From positions 1 to 53,605 of the forward strand of contig CANSKS010000014.1 of assembly GCA_947647615.1 (NCBI GenBank): a stretch of 53,605 nucleotides of DNA. The letters run 5' to 3'. Position 1 is the stretch's first letter. The number at the start of each line of letters is the position of its first letter. The DNA is from an uncultured Neglectibacter sp. Its GTDB lineage: Bacteria > Bacillota > Clostridia > Oscillospirales > Acutalibacteraceae. Below, in pieces: positions 35,502 to 42,889 of the stretch. The notes beneath the pieces are model-generated. The model did not search any database. It was given only the letters and a program-made list of their open reading frames with translations, and was not told the origin of the DNA. Both the position numbers and the translations under genes were made by a program.

Positions 35502-35828
35502 ATGCTCATCCCCCTCAAAACCGAAGTGGCGAAACACGGTGGACCATAAAAGAAAAGTCGGGCGAAAAACGCCCGAAAGGCCGGCTGCCACATCTTTGTT
35601 ACAGTATACCATAAAAATATTCGGGAATCTACAAAAACTTCACGGGAAATAACCTGCGCGGAAAAAGTCTCCCTCTGTGGCCCCACGCACGTTGGATGCC
35701 ACCTCTCCCCGCTGCCCTGTGTTCCTCTTAGAGGGGGCTGGAGAAAGAGCCGCGGTTGGGACAGATGTAGTGATTTGAAGAAGCATCGCAAAACAGTTTG
35801 TTTTGCGATGCTTCTTTTTTGCGCTTAC
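35502..35828 (-). other. Gene-free interval upstream of the DUF1846 gene
   Basis: This 327-base stretch has an extended -10 box for the DUF1846 gene (TGGTATACT, minus strand, 35611-35603) and a leader hairpin with 7-bp stem (35558-35564 with 35570-35576) followed by a T-rich run on the minus strand, which looks like an attenuator. At its right end is the FGGY kinase hairpin. About 130 bases in the middle (35640-35775) show nothing I recognise. Confidence 0.5.
35778..35820. terminator. Terminator hairpin after the FGGY kinase gene
   Basis: A 15-bp stem (35778-35792 with 35800-35814) is followed on the plus strand by T6 and preceded on the minus strand by A6. It lies just past the FGGY stop and ends the four-gene operon. 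Confidence 0.75.
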
Positions 35829-37349
35829 TTATTGGTATAATTGATCATTAGCAATTTTGTAACAATATTCCCAACGGCGAAAAGCTTTTTGATATGCCTC
35901 CACATTTTCGGGGATAGGTTCATATGTTTTGCTGACAAAAACACACTTTTCAATGGCCTCCGATACATTGGAATACAACCCTGCCCCTACTCCGGCGCAC
36001 ATTGCAGCACCCAAACATCCCAACTCCGACACCGCCGTAAGCTCTACGGGCCTTTGCAAAATATCGGCAAACATTTGGCACCACAAGGGGCTTTTTGTAA
36101 CACCGCCGCACAGCCGAATATTTTTGATGTTACCGGAAAGCTCCTCGTTCATGGCAAAAATATCTTTCATTTCAAAGCAGATCCCCTCCAAAATTGCCTC
36201 AGCGATATCTGCCTTCTTCGTCCCCAAGTTAATTCCTAAAAATGTTCCCCTGGCTTTCTCGTTCTTTTTCCGAGTATGTGACCCCTGCATACAGGTAAGG
36301 GCCGTGACCCCGTTGGCCCCCGGTTTGCTGTTGGAGGCTGTAGCCGTGATGATGTCGTAGGGGTCTACTCCCATTAAATTACCAGTGGCTACTTCCATTG
36401 CGCAAATTTCGTCACGGAACCACCGGAATGCGGAAGCACCGGTATTTGTCATAATATAGAACTGCCAGTTTCCCAGACCTGGGTTACTTCTTACGGTAAT
36501 CCTCCCATTAGGGTCGAAGGTCTTTTTTTCTGCAACCAGTAGGGAAACTCCCGCCGTCCCCATGATTAGGACTTGAGTTCCTGCGTCTTTGGCTCCGGCT
36601 CCCAAAGAATTACAGTTTGTATCAAGCCCACCCAGGCACACCTTACAGCCTACGGGCAACCCCGTTTTTTCGGCCACAGTTTCTGTCACATGGCCCACCA
36701 CCGTTCCGGGTGTGTGGCAAACCTTAGGAAGCATGTCTTCTTTTACATGATAAACATCCATTAACCGTTTATCCCATTCGTTGTCTTCCACACGGGCCAT
36801 ACTCAAAAAGTTTGTGCAGCCTTCGTCGATGTAGAACCCCTCTGCTCCATACTGCCGCAGGAAATAATCTTGGTGGGAACAAATACGTCGCACTTTTTTC
36901 CAAACCTCCGGCCGATTTTTTTGGAGCCATCGCAGAACCGGAATGTTATATGTGCCAAATTTCATACCGCTGAGCTTCCAATATTCCTCTAAATCCAATT
37001 CAGATTCAAGCTCTGGCAGCATATCTACATAGCGCAAATCCTGCCAGCCAATGGTGTTCTCCATTACTGGTTTTTCGTTTTCATCCAAAAGTACCATGGT
37101 AATTCCCTGGTTTGAATGACTGATCCCCAAAATATCTTTGGGGTCCACTTTCGATTTCTCTATGGTCTCCTTACATGCGCTGAACACACAGTCCCTAATC
37201 TCTTCTATCTTTTGCTCTACCCAACCGGGATGGGGGTAATAGCTGGGATACTCTCTAGCTGAGGAAGCCACCAATTCCCCTTTTTCTGTAAAAAGACAGG
37301 CTTTACAACCTGTAGTGCCCTCATCAATTCCCATCAAATATGCAGCCAT
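35829..37349 (-). CDS. FGGY-family carbohydrate (polyol/sugar) kinase
   Basis: A 506-residue FGGY kinase. The N-terminal phosphate loop is GIDEGTTGCKACLF, the first FGGY-type region includes QGITMVLLDEN and IGWQDLR (about 80-105), and the second domain has GLDTNCNSLGAGAKDAGT with the probable catalytic Asp, then MGTAGVSLL. It phosphorylates a sugar or polyol such as xylulose, ribulose, ribitol or glycerol; sequence alone does not decide which. Its start overlaps the end of the IspD-like gene region by spacing of one base (TAA-T-ATG), so the kinase and nucleotidyltransferase are translationally coupled. This suggests the phosphorylated product is then activated to a nucleotide derivative. Confidence 0.85.
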   Translation of the reverse strand: MAAYLMGIDEGTTGCKACLFTEKGELVASSAREYPSYYPHPGWVEQKIEEIRDCVFSACKETIEKSKVDPKDILGISHSNQGITMVLLDENEKPVMENTIGWQDLRYVDMLPELESELDLEEYWKLSGMKFGTYNIPVLRWLQKNRPEVWKKVRRICSHQDYFLRQYGAEGFYIDEGCTNFLSMARVEDNEWDKRLMDVYHVKEDMLPKVCHTPGTVVGHVTETVAEKTGLPVGCKVCLGGLDTNCNSLGAGAKDAGTQVLIMGTAGVSLLVAEKKTFDPNGRITVRSNPGLGNWQFYIMTNTGASAFRWFRDEICAMEVATGNLMGVDPYDIITATASNSKPGANGVTALTCMQGSHTRKKNEKARGTFLGINLGTKKADIAEAILEGICFEMKDIFAMNEELSGNIKNIRLCGGVTKSPLWCQMFADILQRPVELTAVSELGCLGAAMCAGVGAGLYSNVSEAIEKCVFVSKTYEPIPENVEAYQKAFRRWEYCYKIANDQLYQ

Positions 37350-37350
37350 A

Positions 37351-38061
37351 TTATAACTTCCTTTCCCATGCTAAGCATGCGGTAATAATGTCCAGATCGT
37401 CTTGCGTGGAAACATGCAGCTTGTTTTTTGGCGTGTCTTTCGATAAATACAGCGTTTCACCCATGGCTAAAAACAAGGTGGGTACATAAGACGCCGCCGA
37501 CATTTCAATACCTTCTTTATCGGCTTTTCGGAATAGCCTGTCAAAAGTACCGAAGGGCGCTGTCCAAGGCAGGTTCAAGGTTCTATGAGTCTCTTTAAAA
37601 TGAATGTTTCCGGACCTTAGCCCGTCAAAGGTCTCTGCATTATTATAAATACACTGCATCGCTGCAAAAGCATTGCCATGCTCCCGGCACACTCGGAAAG
37701 AATCTTCCATAATCTCTTCACTTACAAAAACGCTGGTGCTCATATTGAACATTAGAATATCCTCATCACGGCAAATTCCCTCCAGTTGAAAAATGCCGTT
37801 GCGTGCAGATTCTTGGCAGCTATCGCCTCCGGGAACCACCCATTTCAATTTTGAAATTCCATATTCTTCTGTGTATTTTTTTACCGCCTCTATGTATTCG
37901 GGAACACAAACAACCTCAATAGCGTCAATAAGCGGGGATTTTTCATAAATTTCCAAAGCGTAAACCATTAGGGGTTTCCCAAATACTTCTACAAACTGCT
38001 TTGGAATTCCCGCGCCAAGCCGCTGCCCGGTGCCACCTGCCAATAGAACTACCACATTCAC
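37351..38061 (-). CDS. IspD/TarI-like nucleotidyltransferase (divergent)
   Basis: A 236-residue GT-A-type nucleotidyltransferase with the signature LLAGGTGQRLGAGIPKQF at the N-terminus, PLMVYALEIYEKSPLIDAI, and a C-terminal dimer arm, all as in IspD and the TarI/Bcs1 CDP-polyol synthases. Two conserved places are altered. The IspD HDAARP-type loop, which holds metal and triphosphate, reads FNMSTSVF, and the GGxxR loop reads GGDSCQES. A changed donor or acceptor is possible, as is an inactive copy. The GTG at 38061 is preferred because AAGGGG lies eight bases upstream; a GTG at 38070 is the alternative. It lies between the CysC-like and FGGY genes. Confidence 0.78.
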   Translation of the reverse strand: MNVVVLLAGGTGQRLGAGIPKQFVEVFGKPLMVYALEIYEKSPLIDAIEVVCVPEYIEAVKKYTEEYGISKLKWVVPGGDSCQESARNGIFQLEGICRDEDILMFNMSTSVFVSEEIMEDSFRVCREHGNAFAAMQCIYNNAETFDGLRSGNIHFKETHRTLNLPWTAPFGTFDRLFRKADKEGIEMSAASYVPTLFLAMGETLYLSKDTPKNKLHVSTQDDLDIITACLAWERKL

Positions 38062-38079
38062 CCTTTTCACCCCTTGTTT

Positions 38080-38577
38080 CTATTTTCCGGCTCCCAATAG
38101 CCACTCTACAATAGCCTCGGGAAATTCACTTCCATCGTTTTCAATTACAATATCCGGCGCTTGTGGTTCATCGAAGGGCAAATCCAACCCAACCACATTT
38201 TTCCCAGAGGTATATAGCCCTTTTTGGTTTCGTTTCAGCAGCGTTTCCTTGCTGGCCTTTACATAGATCTCTTTATAATTTTCAATGTGTTCCCGGTTCC
38301 ACTCACGTACCCGGGAATACATGGAAATACTACAAATCACCACATCAATGCCCTGGTCTGCCAACAGCTTGCACAGCCGAAAGGCACGTTTGGCCCCTTT
38401 CATGCGGTCTTCATCGGAATATCCAATGTCTTCGCAAAACACCGTTCGTATTTGGTCGCCGTCAAACAAAGCAACATTCGACTTTGTTTCTTTCAAGCGC
38501 CGGTAAAACAGCCCTCCAATGGTGGTTTTGCCTGCGCCGGAAAGGCCGGTGAAGAAATATACAGTACCTTTTTCCAT
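38080..38577 (-). CDS. Adenylylsulfate kinase (CysC)-like kinase
   Basis: The 165-residue P-loop kinase has GLSGAGKTTIGG (about 13-24), then LFDGDQIRTVFCEDIGYS, as in APS kinases. The usual ISPxRxxR loop is replaced by ISMYSRVREWNRE, and the region after it reads HIENYKEIYVK. From memory this variant resembles CysC-like proteins of capsule loci such as Campylobacter Cj1415, which phosphorylate the 3'-OH of a CDP-linked donor rather than APS. No ATP sulfurylase gene occurs in the window. It is the second gene of the operon, ending a few bases before the nucleotidyltransferase gene. Start follows AGAAAGGA. Confidence 0.8.
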   Translation of the reverse strand: MEKGTVYFFTGLSGAGKTTIGGLFYRRLKETKSNVALFDGDQIRTVFCEDIGYSDEDRMKGAKRAFRLCKLLADQGIDVVICSISMYSRVREWNREHIENYKEIYVKASKETLLKRNQKGLYTSGKNVVGLDLPFDEPQAPDIVIENDGSEFPEAIVEWLLGAGK

Positions 38578-38596
38578 TTGTTTATCCTTTCTGCCG

Positions 38597-40606
38597 TCAG
38601 TGGTATAGGGGCTGTTCCAAGAGATCCGGGTCTAACTGCAGCTTAGGCATCATTTGCAGGGGCTGGCCGTTTTCGTTCACAAAACGCAGGCCGCGCATTA
38701 AAATATTGGTGACCTCAACCCGGTTTTCATGGTATTCCTTCAAACGTTTCTCCAGCATTTCCTGGCGAATCCATTCCGTCTCTTCCTGGGAAGCCTCCTG
38801 GCCATTGCGCTGCACTTCTACTGTGCTATATACGTTCTTCCAAGTCTCCCGCACATAGCGGTCTAAGGTTGTGAAATCCTCTATCAGCCCCATGATTTTT
38901 TCCTTATCCATCTCTTCGCCGTCATAATAATGAAAATCGTAGCCATAGAAGGCATACACGTCGCGCATAAAATATTCAATGTATTTTCGCTCACTGTCGT
39001 TGACATACTCGTCGTAGGTCCGGTAAACCGTAGCCGTGTCAAATCCCACAGCGTTCTTTATGCCGTAAACAGTCTGCGTTGGGTCGGTTTTTCCGTCTTC
39101 GGAGCAGTAGGTCAGGCTCTCCGTGTAGGGCAAATCTAAAAACGCCGCCAGCGCGGTAAAGGTGGCCTTGGGGTTCAATTTGCCGTCTTCAAAACGAACT
39201 AAAATACTGTCGTGGTAAAGGCGGTCTTCAGGGTCTAACATGAAGCTGCGGTTCAGTACCCTGTCTATCACCACGTTTCGCATGAGAAGGCTCTTCCCAT
39301 CCTCCTGCTCTGTAGCACTTTTATACATAAAACGCATAGACGCCCCGTGGCTGGTGGTGGGCCGGCGCATGGGAGTGAAGGTTTTGATATACTTAAACCC
39401 TTGGAAGATCGGGGAGCTGCGCACGTTGTCGTGCTCTTCCGAATGCAGCACGGCCCGGCCAGCCCGGTCTACATGCAGGTTATAGATGATGTTGTGAAAG
39501 TGAGGCTGGAAAAACAGCGCGGGGACAATCCGCGCGGCCTTGTCTGTATGTGTCGTCCCGCCCCTCTGGTTCAGGTATATGGCCACAAAATAGTCCTTGT
39601 CGCTGGGATCACGCATACTGTAGAGCTCCGCCACCAGCCGGGGATTCCAATCCACAAACATCTTAATCGCGTTTTGTAGGTTCCCCGCTTTTTTCAAATC
39701 TGACTTTAGTTTTTCCACCACCTCACCCACGCTGGACAGCATGACGGATGGCAGCGCTACCAGGTTGGGGTGGGCGTCGAATATTTCGTTGAAAAAGTCA
39801 CCGCCATTATGGCTGGAAAGCTGGGTGTGCCAAATAAGCCGGTTATATTCGCTGAGTGCCACCGGCCGAACCGGGAACTGGCTGTAATCAATGCCAAAAC
39901 GCTCCTTAAAATCGATAGGATACTGGGAAAGCTCGTCCTCTATGAGAAATACCACTTTGTCATTTTCCAGGAAAGGCTTCACATTCAGCACCTGAAGCCA
40001 CGCGCAAAAGGTTTCCCAGTTGGTATAGTGCAGGTAAACATGGTTTTCCCGGCCAACATCTTCACTTCTTCTCACGTTGTCGTTGAGATATTCCAGTTCA
40101 TACTGGGAGAATACATCCTTTGCCAGTATGGGCTTTTCTAAATCTCGGAAGAAATTGCGGCTGATTATCGTATCCCGTACATTCACGAATTCTTCAAACC
40201 GGCCCTCCGCCACATGGAACGGAAGGTAACCATGGTGGTCGTCATAAGGGAAAAACCGGATGGGAAGGTCTTCAAAATCAGGAAAATCCTTCCGGAACAA
40301 ATAGGGGTACTGCTCCAAACGCTTGCAATTCCGTTCATACCGGTTTTTCAAAAGCTGCGCGTTGGGTTCGTAAAAGGCCTGGGTCACAAGGGAAAGCATG
40401 TCTTCCCTGCAAAAGCCCTGGCGGTAAAGCTCTAAAAAGGTGGTATAGGATATACGGTAATCTCCGTTATTTTGCAGAATATAAAGGGCCGCTTCCAATT
40501 TTTCTTCCGGCCCTTCTTCCTGGTGAACGGCCAGACTGTAGGCCTTTAGGGCATCTTCTGTTTGGTTCAGGCCCGCCAAGCTGCGGGCGATTTCTAGGGA
40601 AGTCAT
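38597..40606 (-). CDS. Sulfotransferase-like protein with N-terminal helical region, next to flagellin
   Basis: A 669-residue protein. The first about 60 residues look helical and repeat-like (TPR-type), followed by a domain I do not recognise (about 85-230). From about 255 there is a sulfotransferase-like pattern: LSSHNGGDFFNEIFDAHPNL (about 263-282) resembles the donor-phosphate loop of the form RSGTTxxxxLLxxHP, and ILVRFEDGKLNPKATFTALA (about 468-487) matches the sulfotransferase VRYEDLxxxP element. No signal peptide or membrane helix is seen. It is first in the operon and transcribed after flagellin, so I infer that it transfers an activated group to flagellin or a surface glycan. The ATG at 40606 follows AAAGGAAC. 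Confidence 0.65.
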   Translation of the reverse strand: MTSLEIARSLAGLNQTEDALKAYSLAVHQEEGPEEKLEAALYILQNNGDYRISYTTFLELYRQGFCREDMLSLVTQAFYEPNAQLLKNRYERNCKRLEQYPYLFRKDFPDFEDLPIRFFPYDDHHGYLPFHVAEGRFEEFVNVRDTIISRNFFRDLEKPILAKDVFSQYELEYLNDNVRRSEDVGRENHVYLHYTNWETFCAWLQVLNVKPFLENDKVVFLIEDELSQYPIDFKERFGIDYSQFPVRPVALSEYNRLIWHTQLSSHNGGDFFNEIFDAHPNLVALPSVMLSSVGEVVEKLKSDLKKAGNLQNAIKMFVDWNPRLVAELYSMRDPSDKDYFVAIYLNQRGGTTHTDKAARIVPALFFQPHFHNIIYNLHVDRAGRAVLHSEEHDNVRSSPIFQGFKYIKTFTPMRRPTTSHGASMRFMYKSATEQEDGKSLLMRNVVIDRVLNRSFMLDPEDRLYHDSILVRFEDGKLNPKATFTALAAFLDLPYTESLTYCSEDGKTDPTQTVYGIKNAVGFDTATVYRTYDEYVNDSERKYIEYFMRDVYAFYGYDFHYYDGEEMDKEKIMGLIEDFTTLDRYVRETWKNVYSTVEVQRNGQEASQEETEWIRQEMLEKRLKEYHENRVEVTNILMRGLRFVNENGQPLQMMPKLQLDPDLLEQPLYH

Positions 40607-40645
40607 AAGGTTGGGTTCCTTTCTTCCTGGGTAAAATGGAAAGGA

Positions 40646-40664
40646 GCCGGGCACTGTGCCCGGC
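40646..40664 (-). other. GC-rich hairpin upstream of the modification operon
   Basis: A perfect 8-bp stem with three-base loop (GCCGGGCA/TGCCCGGC) lies 40 bases before the first gene of the operon. It could end flagellin-derived transcripts or form part of the leader; the following T-run is weak. Confidence 0.45.
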
Positions 40665-40706
40665 CCCCGTAAAATTGTGTGCTTTGGGTCGTAAAATTTG
40701 ATGAGC

Positions 40707-40755
40707 TTACTGGAGGAGCTGCAACACGCCTTGAGGCACCTGGTTCGCCTGGGCC
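40707..40755 (-). pseudogene. Isolated flagellin 3' end (fragment 1)
   Basis: On the minus strand this 49-base sequence encodes [15 protein letters not shown] and a stop, identical in protein to the end of the flagellin at 41062-42777. It differs from that gene by six bases, all at third codon positions and all silent. It is followed by a palindrome and has no gene body. The silent pattern suggests it came from a separate, once functional flagellin gene. Confidence 0.75.
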
Positions 40756-40763
40756 TCGTTCTC

Positions 40764-40792
40764 TCCCCACAGGAACTTCGTTCCTGTGGGGA
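40764..40792. repeat. Palindrome next to flagellin fragment 1
   Basis: A perfect 13-bp inverted repeat (TCCCCACAGGAAC with its complement, loop TTC). A nearly identical palindrome lies at 40977-41005. It is followed at 40798-40811 by a 14-base piece of flagellin coding sequence in the opposite orientation. Confidence 0.75.
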
Positions 40793-40848
40793 CCCCAGCC
40801 ATGCTGGCCCAAGCTAGGCAGCTACAGCAGTATTTGGAAGCTCATCAA

Positions 40849-40897
40849 TTACTGGAGGAGCTGTAATACACCCTGGGGAACCTGGTTCGCCTGGGCC
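40849..40897 (-). pseudogene. Isolated flagellin 3' end (fragment 2)
   Basis: On the minus strand this 49-base sequence is identical to the last 49 bases of the flagellin gene at 41062-42777, again coding [15 protein letters not shown] and stop. Homology to the flagellin ends abruptly after GGGCC, at the same point as in fragment 1. An unrelated 75-base sequence and then the second palindrome follow. Confidence 0.8.
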
Positions 40898-41061
40898 TCG
40901 TCGGAACGCGCCCTTGGGAACTCGCTGGGCCTTGCTTGCGCAAAGCCCGGCTTCGTTTTACGGGCGGTTCCTCCTCTCCCCACAGGAACTTCGTTCCCGC
41001 GGGGACCCCGGCCATGCTGGCCCAGGTTAAGCAGCCACTACAGCATTCTTAGCTTCTATAA
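40898..41061. repeat. Palindromic spacer between flagellin and fragment 2
   Basis: The spacer contains a 13-bp imperfect palindrome (40977-40989 with 40993-41005), a smaller stem around GGGCTTTGCGCAAGCAAGGCCC (minus strand, about 40917-40938), and an inverted 15-base flagellin piece at 41011-41025 that is the exact complement of 41104-41118 inside the flagellin gene. No ORF is evident. Confidence 0.6.
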
Positions 41062-42777
41062 TTACTGGAGGAGCTGTAATACACCCTGGGGAACCTGGTT
41101 CGCCTGGGCCAGCATGGCTTGGGCGGACTGGATGAGGATGTTGTTCTTGGTGTAGGCCATCATTTCCTGGGCGATATCGGTATCGCGGATGGAAGACTCG
41201 GCGTCGGTGATATTCTCGGCCATGACGCTCAAGTTGTTGGCGGTGTGGTCCAAACGGTTCTGGGTAGCGCCCAAGGTACCGCGAATGGAGGAAACCGTGT
41301 TGATAGCTGTCTTAATGGTATTTACTGCGGCAGCGGCTCCAGCCTGAGTGCCAATGTCAATGGCATCAATCTTCAAAGCGGCGCAGTGAATGTCGCCAAT
41401 AGAGACCTTCAGCTGGTTGTACGGGTCGGAGGTATCGCCGATCTGCAGGGTCAAGCCGCCGTTGCCAGCCTTAGCAGGAGTAGAATAACCCAGAGAAGCC
41501 TTAATGCCCTCTTCGGTGCGCAGGTCGAAATCGTTCTTGTTATCGAAGGTCTTGCCGGCGGTGTAGTAACCGGTAGCACGGGTTGCCTTTTCGGTAACAG
41601 TGAAGGTGTCGCCGCCATCATGACCTACGGTGTAGATGGTATTGCCAACAGCGGCCTTAGTCAGGCGCTCGAGAACATCGGAGATATAGGTGTCGCTGTT
41701 CTCGTCTAAGCCGGTCAGATCCACCTTGCCGGTGCCGGTCTCCTTGGCAAAGGTATAGGTGTCTTTGCCAATGCGGATGGAATTGCCTTCCGCGATCATG
41801 TCTTTGGTCACGGTGACGCGGGTGCTGGCCAGACGGGCGTCGTTGGCTGCATCTCCCTTCGTCTGAATGTTGGTGGTAGACACGTTGTAATCTGCCTGCA
41901 CAAAGCTGTCGTCGGCAGTGGTGGCATCTACAGCGTCGGCAGCAGTAACAGCGTCTTTGCCTGCGGTTTTCTCAGTGAGCGTTAAGCCTGCTACAGTTGG
42001 CGCGGTGGCCACAGCACCAGCGGTAGTCTTAGTATAGGTGATGGTGAACGTACCAGCCTGTGTTCCGGCGGCAATCCCTCCGGTATATCCCGTGAGAGCG
42101 GGTGCGTTCTTAGTTGCTGCATCTACCGCGGCTTTTGCAGCAGTCGCACCCGCAGCAGTGCTGGCAGTAAGTGTAACAGAAGCAACCGCCACACCGCCGA
42201 TCTTCAGGGTATATTTGCTACCAGCAGTCAGATTCCCTTCATAGGTCACAGCTAGGTTCTTGGCCTCATATACAGCGTTCACAGCAGCAGCGGAAGCCAC
42301 AGCAGCCTTACCGCCCTTCAAGCCGGTGATCTCTACTTTCATGTCACCCTTGACAATGGCGTCCGCTGCGTTGGTCTGGGTGAAGGTTAAGGTGGAACCA
42401 GTGCCGCTCAAGGTAAACTCTACGCCGCCGATGGTGGCCTTGCCTGCGGTCATAGCGTTGCCGTCAGCATCCTTAAATTTACCGTCCTTAAAAGCCTTAA
42501 CGATGTCAGAGGCAGACATTTTGGTGCCTGCGGCAACTGTGCCCGCACCGGCCTGATAGGTGAACTCGTCGTCGCCAATTTTGATCTTCAAACCAGTGCC
42601 GGTAGCATTGGCAAAGCCCTGGTTGTGCAGTTCAACGGAGAAGATGGTCTTGGAAGCCACAGTGCCGGCATCCTTATGGAGCACTGTGTCGGTGCCCAGG
42701 GTCTGGCCTACTGCGGGCAGGTCAGAGAAGCTGCTGTTAACAGCGGCAACGCCGTCGGCGGAAAGAGAGCCGTCCAA
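41062..42777 (-). CDS. Flagellin lacking the conserved N-terminal domain
   Basis: The 571-residue frame has the complete flagellin C-terminal domain ([37 protein letters not shown] and the end [13 protein letters not shown]) and a long, Ala/Thr/Gly-rich surface domain. The usual D0/D1 N-terminus (about the first 115 residues) is absent. The frame begins right after a TAA, in KLLDGS, which normally follows that N-terminus. The only start is a TTG with no ribosome-binding site. Upstream DNA belongs to a divergent gene. It cannot polymerise normally. It is either a pseudogene, a silent donor cassette, or an assembly artefact at a repeated flagellin 5' end. Confidence 0.8.
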   Translation of the reverse strand: MDGSLSADGVAAVNSSFSDLPAVGQTLGTDTVLHKDAGTVASKTIFSVELHNQGFANATGTGLKIKIGDDEFTYQAGAGTVAAGTKMSASDIVKAFKDGKFKDADGNAMTAGKATIGGVEFTLSGTGSTLTFTQTNAADAIVKGDMKVEITGLKGGKAAVASAAAVNAVYEAKNLAVTYEGNLTAGSKYTLKIGGVAVASVTLTASTAAGATAAKAAVDAATKNAPALTGYTGGIAAGTQAGTFTITYTKTTAGAVATAPTVAGLTLTEKTAGKDAVTAADAVDATTADDSFVQADYNVSTTNIQTKGDAANDARLASTRVTVTKDMIAEGNSIRIGKDTYTFAKETGTGKVDLTGLDENSDTYISDVLERLTKAAVGNTIYTVGHDGGDTFTVTEKATRATGYYTAGKTFDNKNDFDLRTEEGIKASLGYSTPAKAGNGGLTLQIGDTSDPYNQLKVSIGDIHCAALKIDAIDIGTQAGAAAAVNTIKTAINTVSSIRGTLGATQNRLDHTANNLSVMAENITDAESSIRDTDIAQEMMAYTKNNILIQSAQAMLAQANQVPQGVLQLLQ

Positions 42778-42821
42778 CAGCTTTTAGAAATAGAGCTGTA
42801 ATTTCCCCCTTGGCCCCAGTG

Positions 42822-42850
42822 TTTACAAGGAAGGTTCCCTGTGTTATACT
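42822..42850 (+). promoter_or_regulatory. Promoter of the DHHW/MBOAT operon
   Basis: TTTACA (42822-42827) and TATACT (42845-42850) are 17 bases apart, 40 bases upstream of the GTG start. Confidence 0.7.
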
Positions 42851-42889
42851 TAAAAAACACATTCTTTTTGGAAAGGTGGAAAGCGTTCT

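Noticed and set aside
38080-38577. Sulfate assimilation as the role of the CysC-like gene, with cysK at 32914
   Set aside because: cysK is in a separate unit 5 kb away, no ATP sulfurylase or reductase gene is present, and the kinase has a changed substrate loop and different operon partners. Sulfation remains an alternative but is not favoured.
40707-41061. A CRISPR array in the repeat region after flagellin
   Set aside because: There are only two or three copies with unequal spacing; the repeats are coding flagellin ends and palindromes, and no cas gene is present.
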